From an uncultured Veillonella sp. (GTDB lineage: Bacteria > Bacillota > Negativicutes > Veillonellales > Veillonellaceae), in NCBI GenBank assembly GCA_934216375.1, contig CAKQBP010000040.1, forward strand, positions 1-9,445: a stretch of 9,445 nucleotides of DNA, written 5' to 3'. Below, one piece after another: positions 1 to 7,025 of this stretch. The notes under the pieces are model-generated. The model was not told the DNA's origin. It made no database searches and saw only the letters and a list, made by a program, of their open reading frames with translations. Positions within the stretch are counted from its first letter, which is position 1; each line of letters starts with the position of its first letter. The translations under genes were made by a program, and so were the position numbers.

Positions 1-71
1 TATCGAATAGCCTTTTGTCCTATAACCCAGATATAAGATATGTATGAGATAATATATTATTTTGAAAGTAT

Positions 72-104
72 AAAAGAGGCAATACAAACGTATTGCCTCT
101 TTTT
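72..104. terminator. Bidirectional hairpin, probable intrinsic terminator
   Basis: A perfect 13-bp stem (72-84 with 91-103) encloses the 6-base loop CAAACG. On the + strand the stem runs into a T tract (100-104), and on the - strand the A-rich left arm supplies the U tract. It probably ends a rightward transcript entering from outside the window, and it also backs up the tRNA terminator next to it. Nothing coding is visible in 1-71. Confidence 0.7.
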
Positions 105-112
105 AGAGAAAT

Positions 113-140
113 AAAAAAGCAGTGCTTAAGCACTGCTTTT
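113..140 (-). terminator. Terminator of the tRNA-Ser gene
   Basis: An 11-bp stem (115-125 with 130-140) with the tetraloop TTAA lies five bases past the tRNA 3' end. On the - strand it is followed by a U tract (complement of the A run 113-118), the usual form of an intrinsic terminator. It is nearly symmetric and could also act on rightward transcripts. Confidence 0.8.
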
Positions 141-144
141 ATTA

Positions 145-235
145 TGGCGGAGAGACAGGGATTTGAACCCTGGGTACGGGATAACCGCACACATGATTTC
201 CAATCATGCTCCTTCAGCCGCTCGGACACCTCTCC
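145..235 (-). tRNA. tRNA-Ser, anticodon GGA
   Basis: This is a 91-nt class II tRNA that decodes UCC and UCU serine codons. Read on the - strand, the 7-bp acceptor stem pairs GGAGAGG with TCTCTCC (one G-U pair at the base). It is followed by discriminator G and an encoded CCA at 147-145. The anticodon loop is TTGGAAA on a 5-bp stem, with GGA at 201-199. The T arm is CAGGG-TTCAAAT-CCCTG. A long variable arm lies between the anticodon and T arms, as expected for serine. It has its own promoter and terminator, so it is a single-gene unit. Confidence 0.97.
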
Positions 236-266
236 ATGTATTCTGTTGTGTAACAGGTACTTGTAT

Positions 267-295
267 AGTATATGAAAAAGTTAGATTTATGTCAA
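267..295 (-). promoter_or_regulatory. Sigma-70-type promoter of tRNA-Ser
   Basis: On the - strand a perfect -35 TTGACA (295-290) is separated by exactly 17 bp from a -10 TATACT (272-267). The expected start is near 260, leaving a leader of about 25 nt before the mature tRNA. It is the closest match to consensus in the window, as expected for a stable-RNA gene. The following stretch, 296-411, is AT-rich and shows no gene or clear signal. Confidence 0.88.
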
Positions 296-411
296 GCAAA
301 AAATAGTCGAATTATTGCATATTTACAAGGCTTTTAAAATATAGCATTTAATTACAATGAAGGGTAATTAGTGAAGGTTAAGGTCTAGTTTTAGTTGTGT
401 AAAATTGGTAA

Positions 412-443
412 ATAAAAAGAAAAAGCCGCCTATTTAGGCGGCT
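412..443 (-). terminator. Terminator of fprA
   Basis: On the - strand, a 7-bp GC-rich stem (443-437 with 430-424, AGCCGCC/GGCGGCT) with the loop TAAATA is followed by a long T-rich tract (complement of 424-412). It starts 14 bases beyond the fprA stop codon, a standard strong intrinsic terminator. Confidence 0.9.
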
Positions 444-456
444 CTTGTATTAGGTA

Positions 457-1692
457 TTAGAATACGTCTTTAATTTCAGCGTCTTCAATGGACGCTTTGA
501 TATCGTCTGCCATTTTTTCAATTAATGGAAGGTCTTCTTCTTTCAAAGAGGATTTGATATCTAGTGGTTCGGAAACAATTTCAATGTCTTTGAAGTCATT
601 TTCGAAATGGGAAACCATTGTTTTCATCGCAGCGGAAGCCCAAGAGTGGTTACCGATGATGGATACTTTATGGTTTTGGAAGTTAAGGGCTTTTAATTCA
701 TGGATAAAGTTTTCCATAGTAAGGTATAGATTCAAGTTATATGTAGGTGCGATAGTTACCAAGTTAGTATATTTCCAAGCATCGGAGATGATGTAGGAAG
801 CATTAGTTTTGGAAACATCGTAAATTTTGATATCTGTAACGCCACGTTTGGATAGTTGTTTAGCTAATTGTTGAGCAATAGCACGAGTATTGCCGTACAT
901 GGAACCAAAAGCGATAACAACACCTTTTTGTTCGGCTGTATAGCTGGACCAATGTAAGTATTTGTGCGTGATATATTGGATAGATTCAGGGGTGCGCCAG
1001 ATTGGACCATGAAGTGGAGCAATGCGTTTAATATCAAGATTAGAAATTTTACGAAGCGCATTTTGTACTTGAGGTCCGTATTTACCAACAATATTTGTAT
1101 AGTAACGACGGGCTTCTTCTTCATATGTGGCTACGAAATTGGTTTGGTCAGCAAAGATATTACCATTAACTGTACCGAATGTACCAAAAGCATCTGCAGA
1201 GAACAATGTGCCTGTAGATTTTTCATATGTACAAGTTACTTCTGGCCAGTGAACCATAGGCATAGTGTAAGAAACCAAAGTATGTTTACCTAAACAGATT
1301 TCATCGCCTTCTTTAATTTGATGGTATTGTTCTGGTTTTGGAGTGTTATAGAATTGCTCAAACATGCGGAATGTTGTAGCATTACCTACCATTTTACAAT
1401 TTGGATACCGTTCTAATGTTTCCAATAATGTTTGGCAATGATCAGGTTCCATATGGTTTACGACGATGTAATCGAGTTCACGACCATTTAAGAGGTGAGT
1501 CAAGTTGTCGAAGTACTCTTCACGAATTTCAGCATCTACAGAGTCTACGACACAAGTCTTTTCATCGTCGATGAAATAGCTGTTATAGCTAACACCATTT
1601 GGAATAGGAAATAAGTTTTCGAAACGTTCTGTTGTCCAGTCATTACTACCAATCCAGTAGATATTATGAGTCATTTTCTGAGCACAATGCAT
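457..1692 (-). CDS. fprA: Class A flavodiiron protein (A-type flavoprotein, O2/NO reductase)
   Basis: This 411-residue cytoplasmic enzyme belongs to a family that reduces O2 to water and/or NO to N2O using electrons from rubredoxin or a related donor; it protects anaerobes. Residues 1-255 are the metallo-beta-lactamase-like diiron domain. The full ligand set is present at family spacing: H80-x-E82-x-D84-H85, H148, D167 and H228. Residues 257-400 are a flavodoxin domain with the FMN phosphate loop GSMYGNT (263-269) and further FMN-contact segments near 315-323 and 347-353. There is no C-terminal rubredoxin or flavin reductase extension, so this is the minimal class A form. The first ATG is chosen because AAAGGA sits 7 nt upstream; the next Met (residue 7) has no ribosome binding site. 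It is monocistronic, with its own promoter and terminator. O2 versus NO preference cannot be read from the sequence. Confidence 0.93.
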   Translation of the reverse strand: MHCAQKMTHNIYWIGSNDWTTERFENLFPIPNGVSYNSYFIDDEKTCVVDSVDAEIREEYFDNLTHLLNGRELDYIVVNHMEPDHCQTLLETLERYPNCKMVGNATTFRMFEQFYNTPKPEQYHQIKEGDEICLGKHTLVSYTMPMVHWPEVTCTYEKSTGTLFSADAFGTFGTVNGNIFADQTNFVATYEEEARRYYTNIVGKYGPQVQNALRKISNLDIKRIAPLHGPIWRTPESIQYITHKYLHWSSYTAEQKGVVIAFGSMYGNTRAIAQQLAKQLSKRGVTDIKIYDVSKTNASYIISDAWKYTNLVTIAPTYNLNLYLTMENFIHELKALNFQNHKVSIIGNHSWASAAMKTMVSHFENDFKDIEIVSEPLDIKSSLKEEDLPLIEKMADDIKASIEDAEIKDVF

Positions 1693-1734
1693 AATAAAAT
1701 CCTTTCTTAACCCACACTAGGTATGTATAGGTTT

Positions 1735-1750
1735 ACATGAGAACTCATGT
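1735..1750. promoter_or_regulatory. 16-bp perfect dyad in the fprA 5' region, candidate operator
   Basis: ACATGAG-AA-CTCATGT is a perfect inverted repeat with 7-bp arms and a 2-bp centre. It lies between the candidate fprA promoter and the start codon, about 22 bp downstream of the -10 element, where a bound repressor could block elongation or initiation. The arms do not match the FNR, Fur or NsrR consensus as I know them. The 2-nt centre is too short for a stable RNA hairpin without melting a pair, which favours a protein-binding site. Confidence 0.5.
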
Positions 1751-1771
1751 TTGTAAATATAGTATCAATTT

Positions 1772-1800
1772 ATAATACTAATATTTTCGAAAAAAATCAA
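1772..1800 (-). promoter_or_regulatory. Candidate promoter of fprA
   Basis: On the - strand, TTGATT (1800-1795) is separated by 17 bp from TATTAT (1777-1772). This places the start near 1765 and gives a leader of about 70 nt that contains the dyad at 1735-1750. The spacer contains TTCGAAAATA, a 10-mer also found just upstream of the purE promoter. Confidence 0.6.
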
Positions 1801-1805
1801 TATTG

Positions 1806-1834
1806 AAAAAGCCTACTTGAAGAAGTAGGCTTTC
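1806..1834 (-). terminator. Terminator of purL
   Basis: An 11-bp stem (1833-1823 with 1818-1808) with a 4-base loop is followed on the - strand by a five-T tract (complement of 1806-1810). It lies about 25 bases past the purL stop, so purL is transcribed alone and does not run into fprA. Confidence 0.85.
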
Positions 1835-1857
1835 ACAAGAAAGTTCATAGTAATCAA

Positions 1858-4800
1858 TTATTTGAAGTATTTTACACCAGATGTAAAGATTGGCATTTCT
1901 AGTTGTCCAGGAATATTTTTGCTAATGCCTGCACCACAGCGTTCGGAGTGTGCCATTTTGCCGAATACGCGACCATCAGGGCTATAAATACCTTCGATAG
2001 CGGCTACAGATTGATTTAGATTGAAGCGACTATCCATGGAGGCAATACCATCAAAGTCTACATATTGTGTAGCGATTTGGCCGGTTTTATTGAACTCTAA
2101 CACTTGTTGAGGGGATGCAATAAATCGACCTTCGCCGTGGGAAATTGGTACCGTGTAAATTTCACCTGCCTTGGCATCGCTCATCCAAGGAGATTTAGTG
2201 GAAATAACTTTTGTGTTGACCATGCGAGACAAGTGACGACCAATCGTGTTGTATGTCAATGTAGGATGATCTTCGGTTAAGGTTTCGATGTGTCCACCAG
2301 GTAACAAGCCTAACTTGATGAGCGCTTGGAAGCCGTTACAAATACCTAATACAAGGCCATCTTGTTTGTACAAGAGGTTTTCTAAGCCTTCTGCAAGGTA
2401 TGGATTGCGGAAGAGGGTAGCCATGAATTTACCAGAACCATCTGGTTCGTCACCAGCGCTGAAACCTCCTGGGAACATAAGAATTTGAGACTCTGCTAAT
2501 TTAGCTTTGATTACCTCAATAGATTCTTTTAATTGCTCTGGTGTTTGGTTTCGGATGAGCACGATGTCTGTTTCTGCACCAGCCCGCTCGAAGGCGCGAG
2601 CAGAGTCAAATTCACAGTTTGTACCAGGGAATACTGGGATGAGAACTTTTGGTTTTGCACCTAATGAGACACTGCGAGGCTTAGTATGTTGGTCATGAAT
2701 GTAAGCGACTGCTTCACCAAAGCCGCTTGGTGCGTGCATAGGGAAAATATCGTTTAGAGGTGCTTCATAGGCCGCTTGTACTTCTTTGAGCGATACGGAT
2801 TGACTTTCCCATTCGATAACAGGATTTTCTTGGGTTACACCGATAACTTTTACATCAGGTAACTCTAAAAGATAGTTAACAGCTGTAATATCTACTTCAA
2901 CGATGAAGGAACCGAGAGCAGGTTGGAAGATACCACGTTCAGCGTATTTATCGAATTTAACACCGATATTATTGCCGAGCGCCATTTTTGTTACTGCTTC
3001 AGGAATGCCGCCTTGATCAACTACATAGGCGGAGTAAACGCGACCTTTTTCGATTTGTTCTTGTAGTATATCGCAGTTTTCTTTGAATCGATCCCAATCA
3101 GGAGTGTCATCGTATGTACGAGGTACATCAAAGAATACAAGGCGATGATCTACGCCTTTAAGATCTTGGCTCACGATATTATCTACATGAGTTGTACCAA
3201 CCGCAAAGGATACGAGGGTAGGCGGGACCGTAAGGTCCATAAATGTACCGCTCATAGAGTCTTTGCCGCCGATAGCCCCGATTTCAAGCTCTTTTTGTGC
3301 CTTATAAGCACCTAGGAGGGCCGCCACTGGCTTACCCCAAGATTCTTTAGAGTGGAGGCGTTCGAAATATTCTTGTAATGTTAAGTATGCATCTTCACGG
3401 CGACCGCCAAGAGCTACTAATTTTGCTACAGATAAAAGCACTGCATATTGTGCACCATGATAAGGGCTCCATGCAGATAACTCAGGTACAAAGCCATGAG
3501 TCATGATGCTAGCCGTTGTAGTTTCACCGTTTAGAACAGGTAATTTGGCCACCATGCCTTGGGTAGGCGTTTTTTGGAACTTACCACCGAATGGCATGAG
3601 CACCGTATTAGCACCCACAGTGCTGTCAAAACGTTCTGCTAAGCCTTGTTGGGAGGCTGCATTTAAATCGGATACGGCTGTGAGCCATTTTTCTTTGAAG
3701 TTATCTGCACTAGCAGAACCGCGTAAGAAGTAGGAGCGATCTGCTGGAGCTTTTACGATAGCTTCTTGTTGTTGGCTAGCACCATTTGTATTTAAAAAGT
3801 CGCGGTTAATATCTACAATTGTTTCGCCATTCCAGTTCATAACAAGGCGATTTGTATCAGTTACCTTAGCTACAACTGTGCATTCCAAGTTTTCTTCGTC
3901 GCAGTATGATTTGAACGCTTCTACATCAGAAGCGGCGATGACACAGGCCATGCGCTCTTGTGATTCAGAAATGGCTAACTCTGTACCGTCGAGGCCAGCG
4001 TATTTTTTAGGAACTAAGTCAAGATTGATTGATAAACCGTCAGTTAATTCACCGATAGCGACAGATACACCGCCTGCGCCGAAGTCATTACAACGTTTGA
4101 TAAGTGTCGTTACTTCGCCACGACGGAATAAACGTTGAATTTTTCGTTCTGTGAGGGCGTTGCCTTTCTGAACCTCTGCACCGCATGTGGATAGAGAATC
4201 AACGGTATGTTCTTTAGAGGAACCTGTAGCGCCGCCACAGCCATCACGACCAGTTTTACCGCCCAGTAATACTACAACATCACCGGCAGTCGGCTCTTCG
4301 CGGCGAACTTGGTTGCGAGGTGCGGCACCGATAACAGCACCAATTTCCATGCGTTTCGCTACGTAGCCAGGATGGTAATATTCTTTTACTTCACCTGTAG
4401 CAAGGCCAATTTGGTTGCCGTAAGAGGAATAGCCACGAGCCGCTTCTTGGGTGATTTTCTTTTGTGGTAGTTTTCCTTCTAACGTATCTTCAAGACTTGT
4501 ATGTGGATCGCCAGAGCCTGTGATGCGCATAGCTTGGTATACGTAAGCGCGGCCACTCAATGGGTCGCGAATACAGCCACCTAAACAGGTAGCTGCGCCA
4601 CCAAATGGTTCGATTTCGGTAGGGTGGTTATGGGTTTCGTTTTTGAACAATAACAACCATTCTTCGGTTTTGCCGTTTACATCGACAGGTACGATAATGG
4701 TACATGCATTGATTTCATCGGATTCATCGAGATTTGTTAGGCCGCCAGCGTGGCGTAATTCTTTTACAGCCAATGTAGCCATGTCCATGAGGGAGCGAGC

Positions 4801-5598
4801 TTTTTTCTTAGTCTTGTAGAGCTTGGTACGGCCATCCATATATTCTTCGAGGGCTTCCTTTATAGAGCCTGTGAAGCGACTGTCTTCAATAGTGATATCC
4901 GTCAATTCCGTCATAAAGGTAGTGTGACGGCAGTGGTCAGACCAATATGTATCGAAGAGGCGAATTTCTGTAATCGTAGGATCGCGGTGTTCTACCTCTG
5001 CGTATTGTTGTCTAATCATTTGAAGGTCTGCTAATGTCATAGCAAGACCGTAGTTTTTGATGAGCGCTTCTAAATCAGCATCGCTCATTGTAGTAAATCC
5101 ATCGATTATTGCCACCGGCTTTGGATCCTCTAAATCGAGAGCTAATGTATTTGGTACATCAAGGCTCGCTTCGCGGGAATCAACAGGGTTAATGTAGTAT
5201 GCTTTGATGGCATTTTCCTGTTCTTTGGTGAAAGTACCTTCGATAGCGTATACGCGAGCGCAACGTACGATGTGGCCAGATGTAAGTGTGAGCATAGAAA
5301 TACATTGCTCTGCACTGTCAGCACGTTGATCGTATTGCCCTGGCACATATTCGACAGCGAATACAAAGCCTTGAACACTTGGGATTTCTTCTAATACTGT
5401 ATCTACAGGAGGTTCAGAGAAAATTAGATTTTTGGCAGACTCTAAATCTTTTACATCTAAATGTTCGATGTCGTATCGTTCATAGATAGTTACACTTGTA
5501 GCAGGCATAGATAATTCCTGTTGTAAGGTAAGTAACATGCGTTGTGCTTCTTGGTTGAAAGATTCTCGTTTTGTTACGAATAATCGTTGTATAGCCAT
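1858..5598 (-). CDS. purL: Phosphoribosylformylglycinamidine synthase, single-chain (clostridial type)
   Basis: The 1246-residue cytoplasmic enzyme of purine step 4 converts FGAR, glutamine and ATP to FGAM. The linker motif DTYWSDHCRHTTF is at 216-228. The first synthetase half carries KNETHNHPTEIEPFGG (319-334), GGKTGRDGCGGATG (446-459) and NDFGAGGVSVA (504-514); the second half has GGKDSMSG (777-784). The C-terminal glutaminase domain (about 983-1246) has the nucleophile C1087 in GICNGFQ, the HGEGR loop (1154-1158) and a terminal H1217-S-E1219, equivalent to the His and Glu of the triad. So it is the all-in-one form, not the small PurL/PurQ/PurS complex of Bacillus. Its length fits the clostridial-type family. 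The start at 5598 is chosen because AGGAGG lies 5 nt upstream and MAIQRLFVTKR begins the conserved region. The frame stays open upstream to 5754, but that stretch is non-coding in character. It is monocistronic and divergent from a LysR gene. Confidence 0.96.
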   Translation of the reverse strand: MAIQRLFVTKRESFNQEAQRMLLTLQQELSMPATSVTIYERYDIEHLDVKDLESAKNLIFSEPPVDTVLEEIPSVQGFVFAVEYVPGQYDQRADSAEQCISMLTLTSGHIVRCARVYAIEGTFTKEQENAIKAYYINPVDSREASLDVPNTLALDLEDPKPVAIIDGFTTMSDADLEALIKNYGLAMTLADLQMIRQQYAEVEHRDPTITEIRLFDTYWSDHCRHTTFMTELTDITIEDSRFTGSIKEALEEYMDGRTKLYKTKKKARSLMDMATLAVKELRHAGGLTNLDESDEINACTIIVPVDVNGKTEEWLLLFKNETHNHPTEIEPFGGAATCLGGCIRDPLSGRAYVYQAMRITGSGDPHTSLEDTLEGKLPQKKITQEAARGYSSYGNQIGLATGEVKEYYHPGYVAKRMEIGAVIGAAPRNQVRREEPTAGDVVVLLGGKTGRDGCGGATGSSKEHTVDSLSTCGAEVQKGNALTERKIQRLFRRGEVTTLIKRCNDFGAGGVSVAIGELTDGLSINLDLVPKKYAGLDGTELAISESQERMACVIAASDVEAFKSYCDEENLECTVVAKVTDTNRLVMNWNGETIVDINRDFLNTNGASQQQEAIVKAPADRSYFLRGSASADNFKEKWLTAVSDLNAASQQGLAERFDSTVGANTVLMPFGGKFQKTPTQGMVAKLPVLNGETTTASIMTHGFVPELSAWSPYHGAQYAVLLSVAKLVALGGRREDAYLTLQEYFERLHSKESWGKPVAALLGAYKAQKELEIGAIGGKDSMSGTFMDLTVPPTLVSFAVGTTHVDNIVSQDLKGVDHRLVFFDVPRTYDDTPDWDRFKENCDILQEQIEKGRVYSAYVVDQGGIPEAVTKMALGNNIGVKFDKYAERGIFQPALGSFIVEVDITAVNYLLELPDVKVIGVTQENPVIEWESQSVSLKEVQAAYEAPLNDIFPMHAPSGFGEAVAYIHDQHTKPRSVSLGAKPKVLIPVFPGTNCEFDSARAFERAGAETDIVLIRNQTPEQLKESIEVIKAKLAESQILMFPGGFSAGDEPDGSGKFMATLFRNPYLAEGLENLLYKQDGLVLGICNGFQALIKLGLLPGGHIETLTEDHPTLTYNTIGRHLSRMVNTKVISTKSPWMSDAKAGEIYTVPISHGEGRFIASPQQVLEFNKTGQIATQYVDFDGIASMDSRFNLNQSVAAIEGIYSPDGRVFGKMAHSERCGAGISKNIPGQLEMPIFTSGVKYFK

Positions 5599-5647
5599 TG
5601 TAGCCTCCTGTAATGTATATAATTCCCTATGGGATATTGACAAATTA

Positions 5648-5676
5648 AGTATAGTCGGTCTAGACTTATAAGTAAA
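5648..5676 (-). promoter_or_regulatory. Candidate purL promoter with dyad in the spacer
   Basis: On the - strand, TTTACT (5676-5671) is 17 bp from TATACT (5653-5648). The -10 is good and the -35 is mediocre (4 of 6), as in regulated promoters. The spacer contains the 8-bp palindrome GTCTAGAC (5658-5665), nested in an imperfect larger dyad, TATAGTC-N6-GACTTATA (5650-5670). A LysR-type or other regulator could bind here and interfere with or stimulate polymerase. Operator function is inference. Confidence 0.5.
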
Positions 5677-5724
5677 GATAATCTTACTAATGAAAAGATT
5701 AGAAATACTAATAAATATGAAAAG

Positions 5725-5757
5725 TTCATGAAGGTCATAAGACCTAACTTTCATGAA
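5725..5757. repeat. Nested dyad: two TTCATGAA palindromes flanking AGGTC/GACCT
   Basis: Two identical 8-bp palindromes, TTCATGAA (5725-5732 and 5750-5757), lie 25 bp apart centre to centre. Between them is the inverted repeat AGGTC-ATAA-GACCT (5732-5745). The block lies 50-80 bp upstream of the purL -35 box and about 110-140 bp upstream of lysR. That is a plausible place for a shared operator of a divergent LysR pair, with two sites on almost the same helix face. It can also be drawn as a hairpin with a bulge, but no transcript is expected to end here. Confidence 0.45.
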
Positions 5758-5795
5758 GATTTCTACATATTCATTATATATTGAGAGTCTATAGT

Positions 5796-5801
5796 TATAA
5801 T
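5796..5801 (+). promoter_or_regulatory. Possible -10 element of the lysR gene
   Basis: A perfect TATAAT lies 65 bp upstream of the lysR start, but no acceptable -35 hexamer is found at 16-18 bp. That could mean an activator-dependent or self-regulated promoter, or simply chance in AT-rich DNA. A small dyad, AGTAA-GACG-TTACT (5826-5839), lies between it and the gene. Confidence 0.3.
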
Positions 5802-5865
5802 AGAGTAATGATAGGTATATTTAAAAGTAAGACGTTACTATTAGTATATAACAGAGGTGAATAAA

Positions 5866-6771
5866 ATGGCAGTATCTGCAGATTTATATAGAACCTTTTT
5901 AGGGGTAGGCTTATATTTATCCTTTTCACGTGCCGCAAAAGAATTAGGCGTGTCCCAATCCGCCATTAGTCAGAGTATTAAACAATTAGAAGGGGAACTT
6001 AGTATGCCTCTCTTCGTGCGTACTACAAAATCTGTAGGGTTCACGCCAGAAGGCAAAGAATTGTTTGATACGGTAGCTAAAGCTTTCTCCATTCTTGATA
6101 ATGGTGTTACTCAATTACAAGAACGCGTTAGCCAAGCTTATGAAAGTTTAAATTTGGCTGCCACAGATACTTTGTGTCGCCATTTCTTATTGCCTTATTT
6201 CCATAAATGGCAATTACAAGAAAGTGAAATTGGATTACATATCATCAATCGTCCGTCTCCTGATTGTGTAGAATTGGTACTCAATAAAGAGGCACAATTA
6301 GCCGTGGTTAATGATTATGAGGGATTGAGAGATAATCCTCAGTTAGAGGTAACTACGCTAGCTACAATTCAAGACGTCTTTGTTGGCGGTCCTGACTATA
6401 AAGGGGCAGGATTCTTTGATCAAGGACGCCTTCTTAACGAGCCTATCTTGCTTTTGCATAAAGGCTCTGCTAGTCGTACATTCTTTGACGATGTGACTCA
6501 TGGTGCTTGTCGTAAGCCTCGTTTTGAATTGGGTAGCGTCGATGTATTACTAGACCTTGTAGAGATCAATATGGGCATTTCCATGTTGCCTAATCATGTG
6601 GTGCAACAAAAAATGCAAGAAGGGACGATTGTGCGCATCGATACAGATATTCCGGTACCAACACGGGATATTGTGCTTGTGCGTTCACGCTTGGTTCCTC
6701 AATCTGAAGGAGCTGCGAGATTTACTTCCTTGCTAGTTAATCGTGAAAGTACTCGAGATAAAATTTTATAA
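5866..6771 (+). CDS. LysR-family transcriptional regulator
   Basis: A 301-residue DNA-binding regulator of normal LysR length. Residues 5-65 form the winged helix-turn-helix: FSRAAKELGVSQSAISQSIK (20-39) is the classic LysR helix-turn-helix, followed by LEGELSMPLFVRTTKSVGFT (41-60), the wing. Residues about 95-290 are the periplasmic-binding-protein-like effector domain. No signal peptide or membrane segment is seen; it acts in the cytoplasm as an oligomer. The ATG at 5866 is chosen over the in-frame GTG at 5857 because AGAGG (5853-5857) lies 8 nt upstream of the ATG and overlaps the GTG. It is divergent from purL across 267 bp rich in dyads, the usual LysR arrangement with a target gene, so control of purL or of itself is plausible. 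The effector is unknown. Confidence 0.9.
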   Translation: MAVSADLYRTFLGVGLYLSFSRAAKELGVSQSAISQSIKQLEGELSMPLFVRTTKSVGFTPEGKELFDTVAKAFSILDNGVTQLQERVSQAYESLNLAATDTLCRHFLLPYFHKWQLQESEIGLHIINRPSPDCVELVLNKEAQLAVVNDYEGLRDNPQLEVTTLATIQDVFVGGPDYKGAGFFDQGRLLNEPILLLHKGSASRTFFDDVTHGACRKPRFELGSVDVLLDLVEINMGISMLPNHVVQQKMQEGTIVRIDTDIPVPTRDIVLVRSRLVPQSEGAARFTSLLVNRESTRDKIL

Positions 6772-6786
6772 GAAAAGGACATGTTT

Positions 6787-6827
6787 AAAGACATACTTTA
6801 GGAAACTTTCTTAAAGTGTGTCTTTTT
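6787..6827 (+). terminator. Terminator of lysR
   Basis: A 14-bp stem (6787-6800 with 6812-6825, one T-G pair) with an 11-base loop is followed by a T tract (6823-6827). It lies 15 bases past the lysR stop and separates lysR from the xpt unit. From here to the xpt promoters (6828-6915) the sequence is AT-rich with no recognisable gene or riboswitch. Confidence 0.85.
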
Positions 6828-6915
6828 ATATATTAGTGTAAGCTTTGCCGTGCTATATTATGTTCTTATAAAGCAGTTGAGTTATATAATTTATATACAA
6901 ATTATTTAAGTCATA

Positions 6916-6944
6916 TTGGCAATGAGATTTATGGGTTGTATTAT
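6916..6944 (+). promoter_or_regulatory. Candidate upstream promoter of the xpt operon
   Basis: TTGGCA (6916-6921) is 17 bp from TATTAT (6939-6944), each one mismatch from consensus. The start would be near 6951, giving a leader of about 75 nt with a small hairpin, ACCC-TAAG-GGGT (6969-6980). Confidence 0.55.
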
Positions 6945-6965
6945 AAGACTTTTACTAGATATAGG

Positions 6966-6995
6966 TTGACCCTAAGGGGTTGTTTACGTTAAAAT
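6966..6995 (+). promoter_or_regulatory. Candidate proximal promoter of the xpt operon
   Basis: TTGACC (6966-6971) is 18 bp from TAAAAT (6990-6995), each one mismatch from consensus. The start would be near 7002, leaving only about 10 nt before the Shine-Dalgarno site. The inverted repeat ACCC-TAAG-GGGT overlaps the -35 and spacer and could be an operator. It competes with the promoter at 6916-6944, and the sequence alone does not decide between them. Confidence 0.45.
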
Positions 6996-7025
6996 TTAAA
7001 GATAGTTATGCGGAGGTATGAGCAC

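Noticed and set aside
20..275. Short ORFs on both strands across the tRNA-Ser region
   Set aside because: They are translations of the tRNA gene and its terminators, with no ribosome binding site or protein-like composition.
2288..4138. Several rightward ORFs of 60-90 codons antisense to purL
   Set aside because: They lie opposite a strongly conserved coding region, lack ribosome binding sites, and are explained as shadow frames.
5599..5754. Extended N-terminus of purL
   Set aside because: The frame is open upstream to 5754, but the perfect AGGAGG and the family start are at 5598; the extension overlaps the promoter and dyads and reads like translated AT-rich DNA.
7008..7025. Upstream ATG for xpt
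   Set aside because: It lies before and overlaps the GGAGG site that serves the ATG at 7026, and it adds residues absent from the family.
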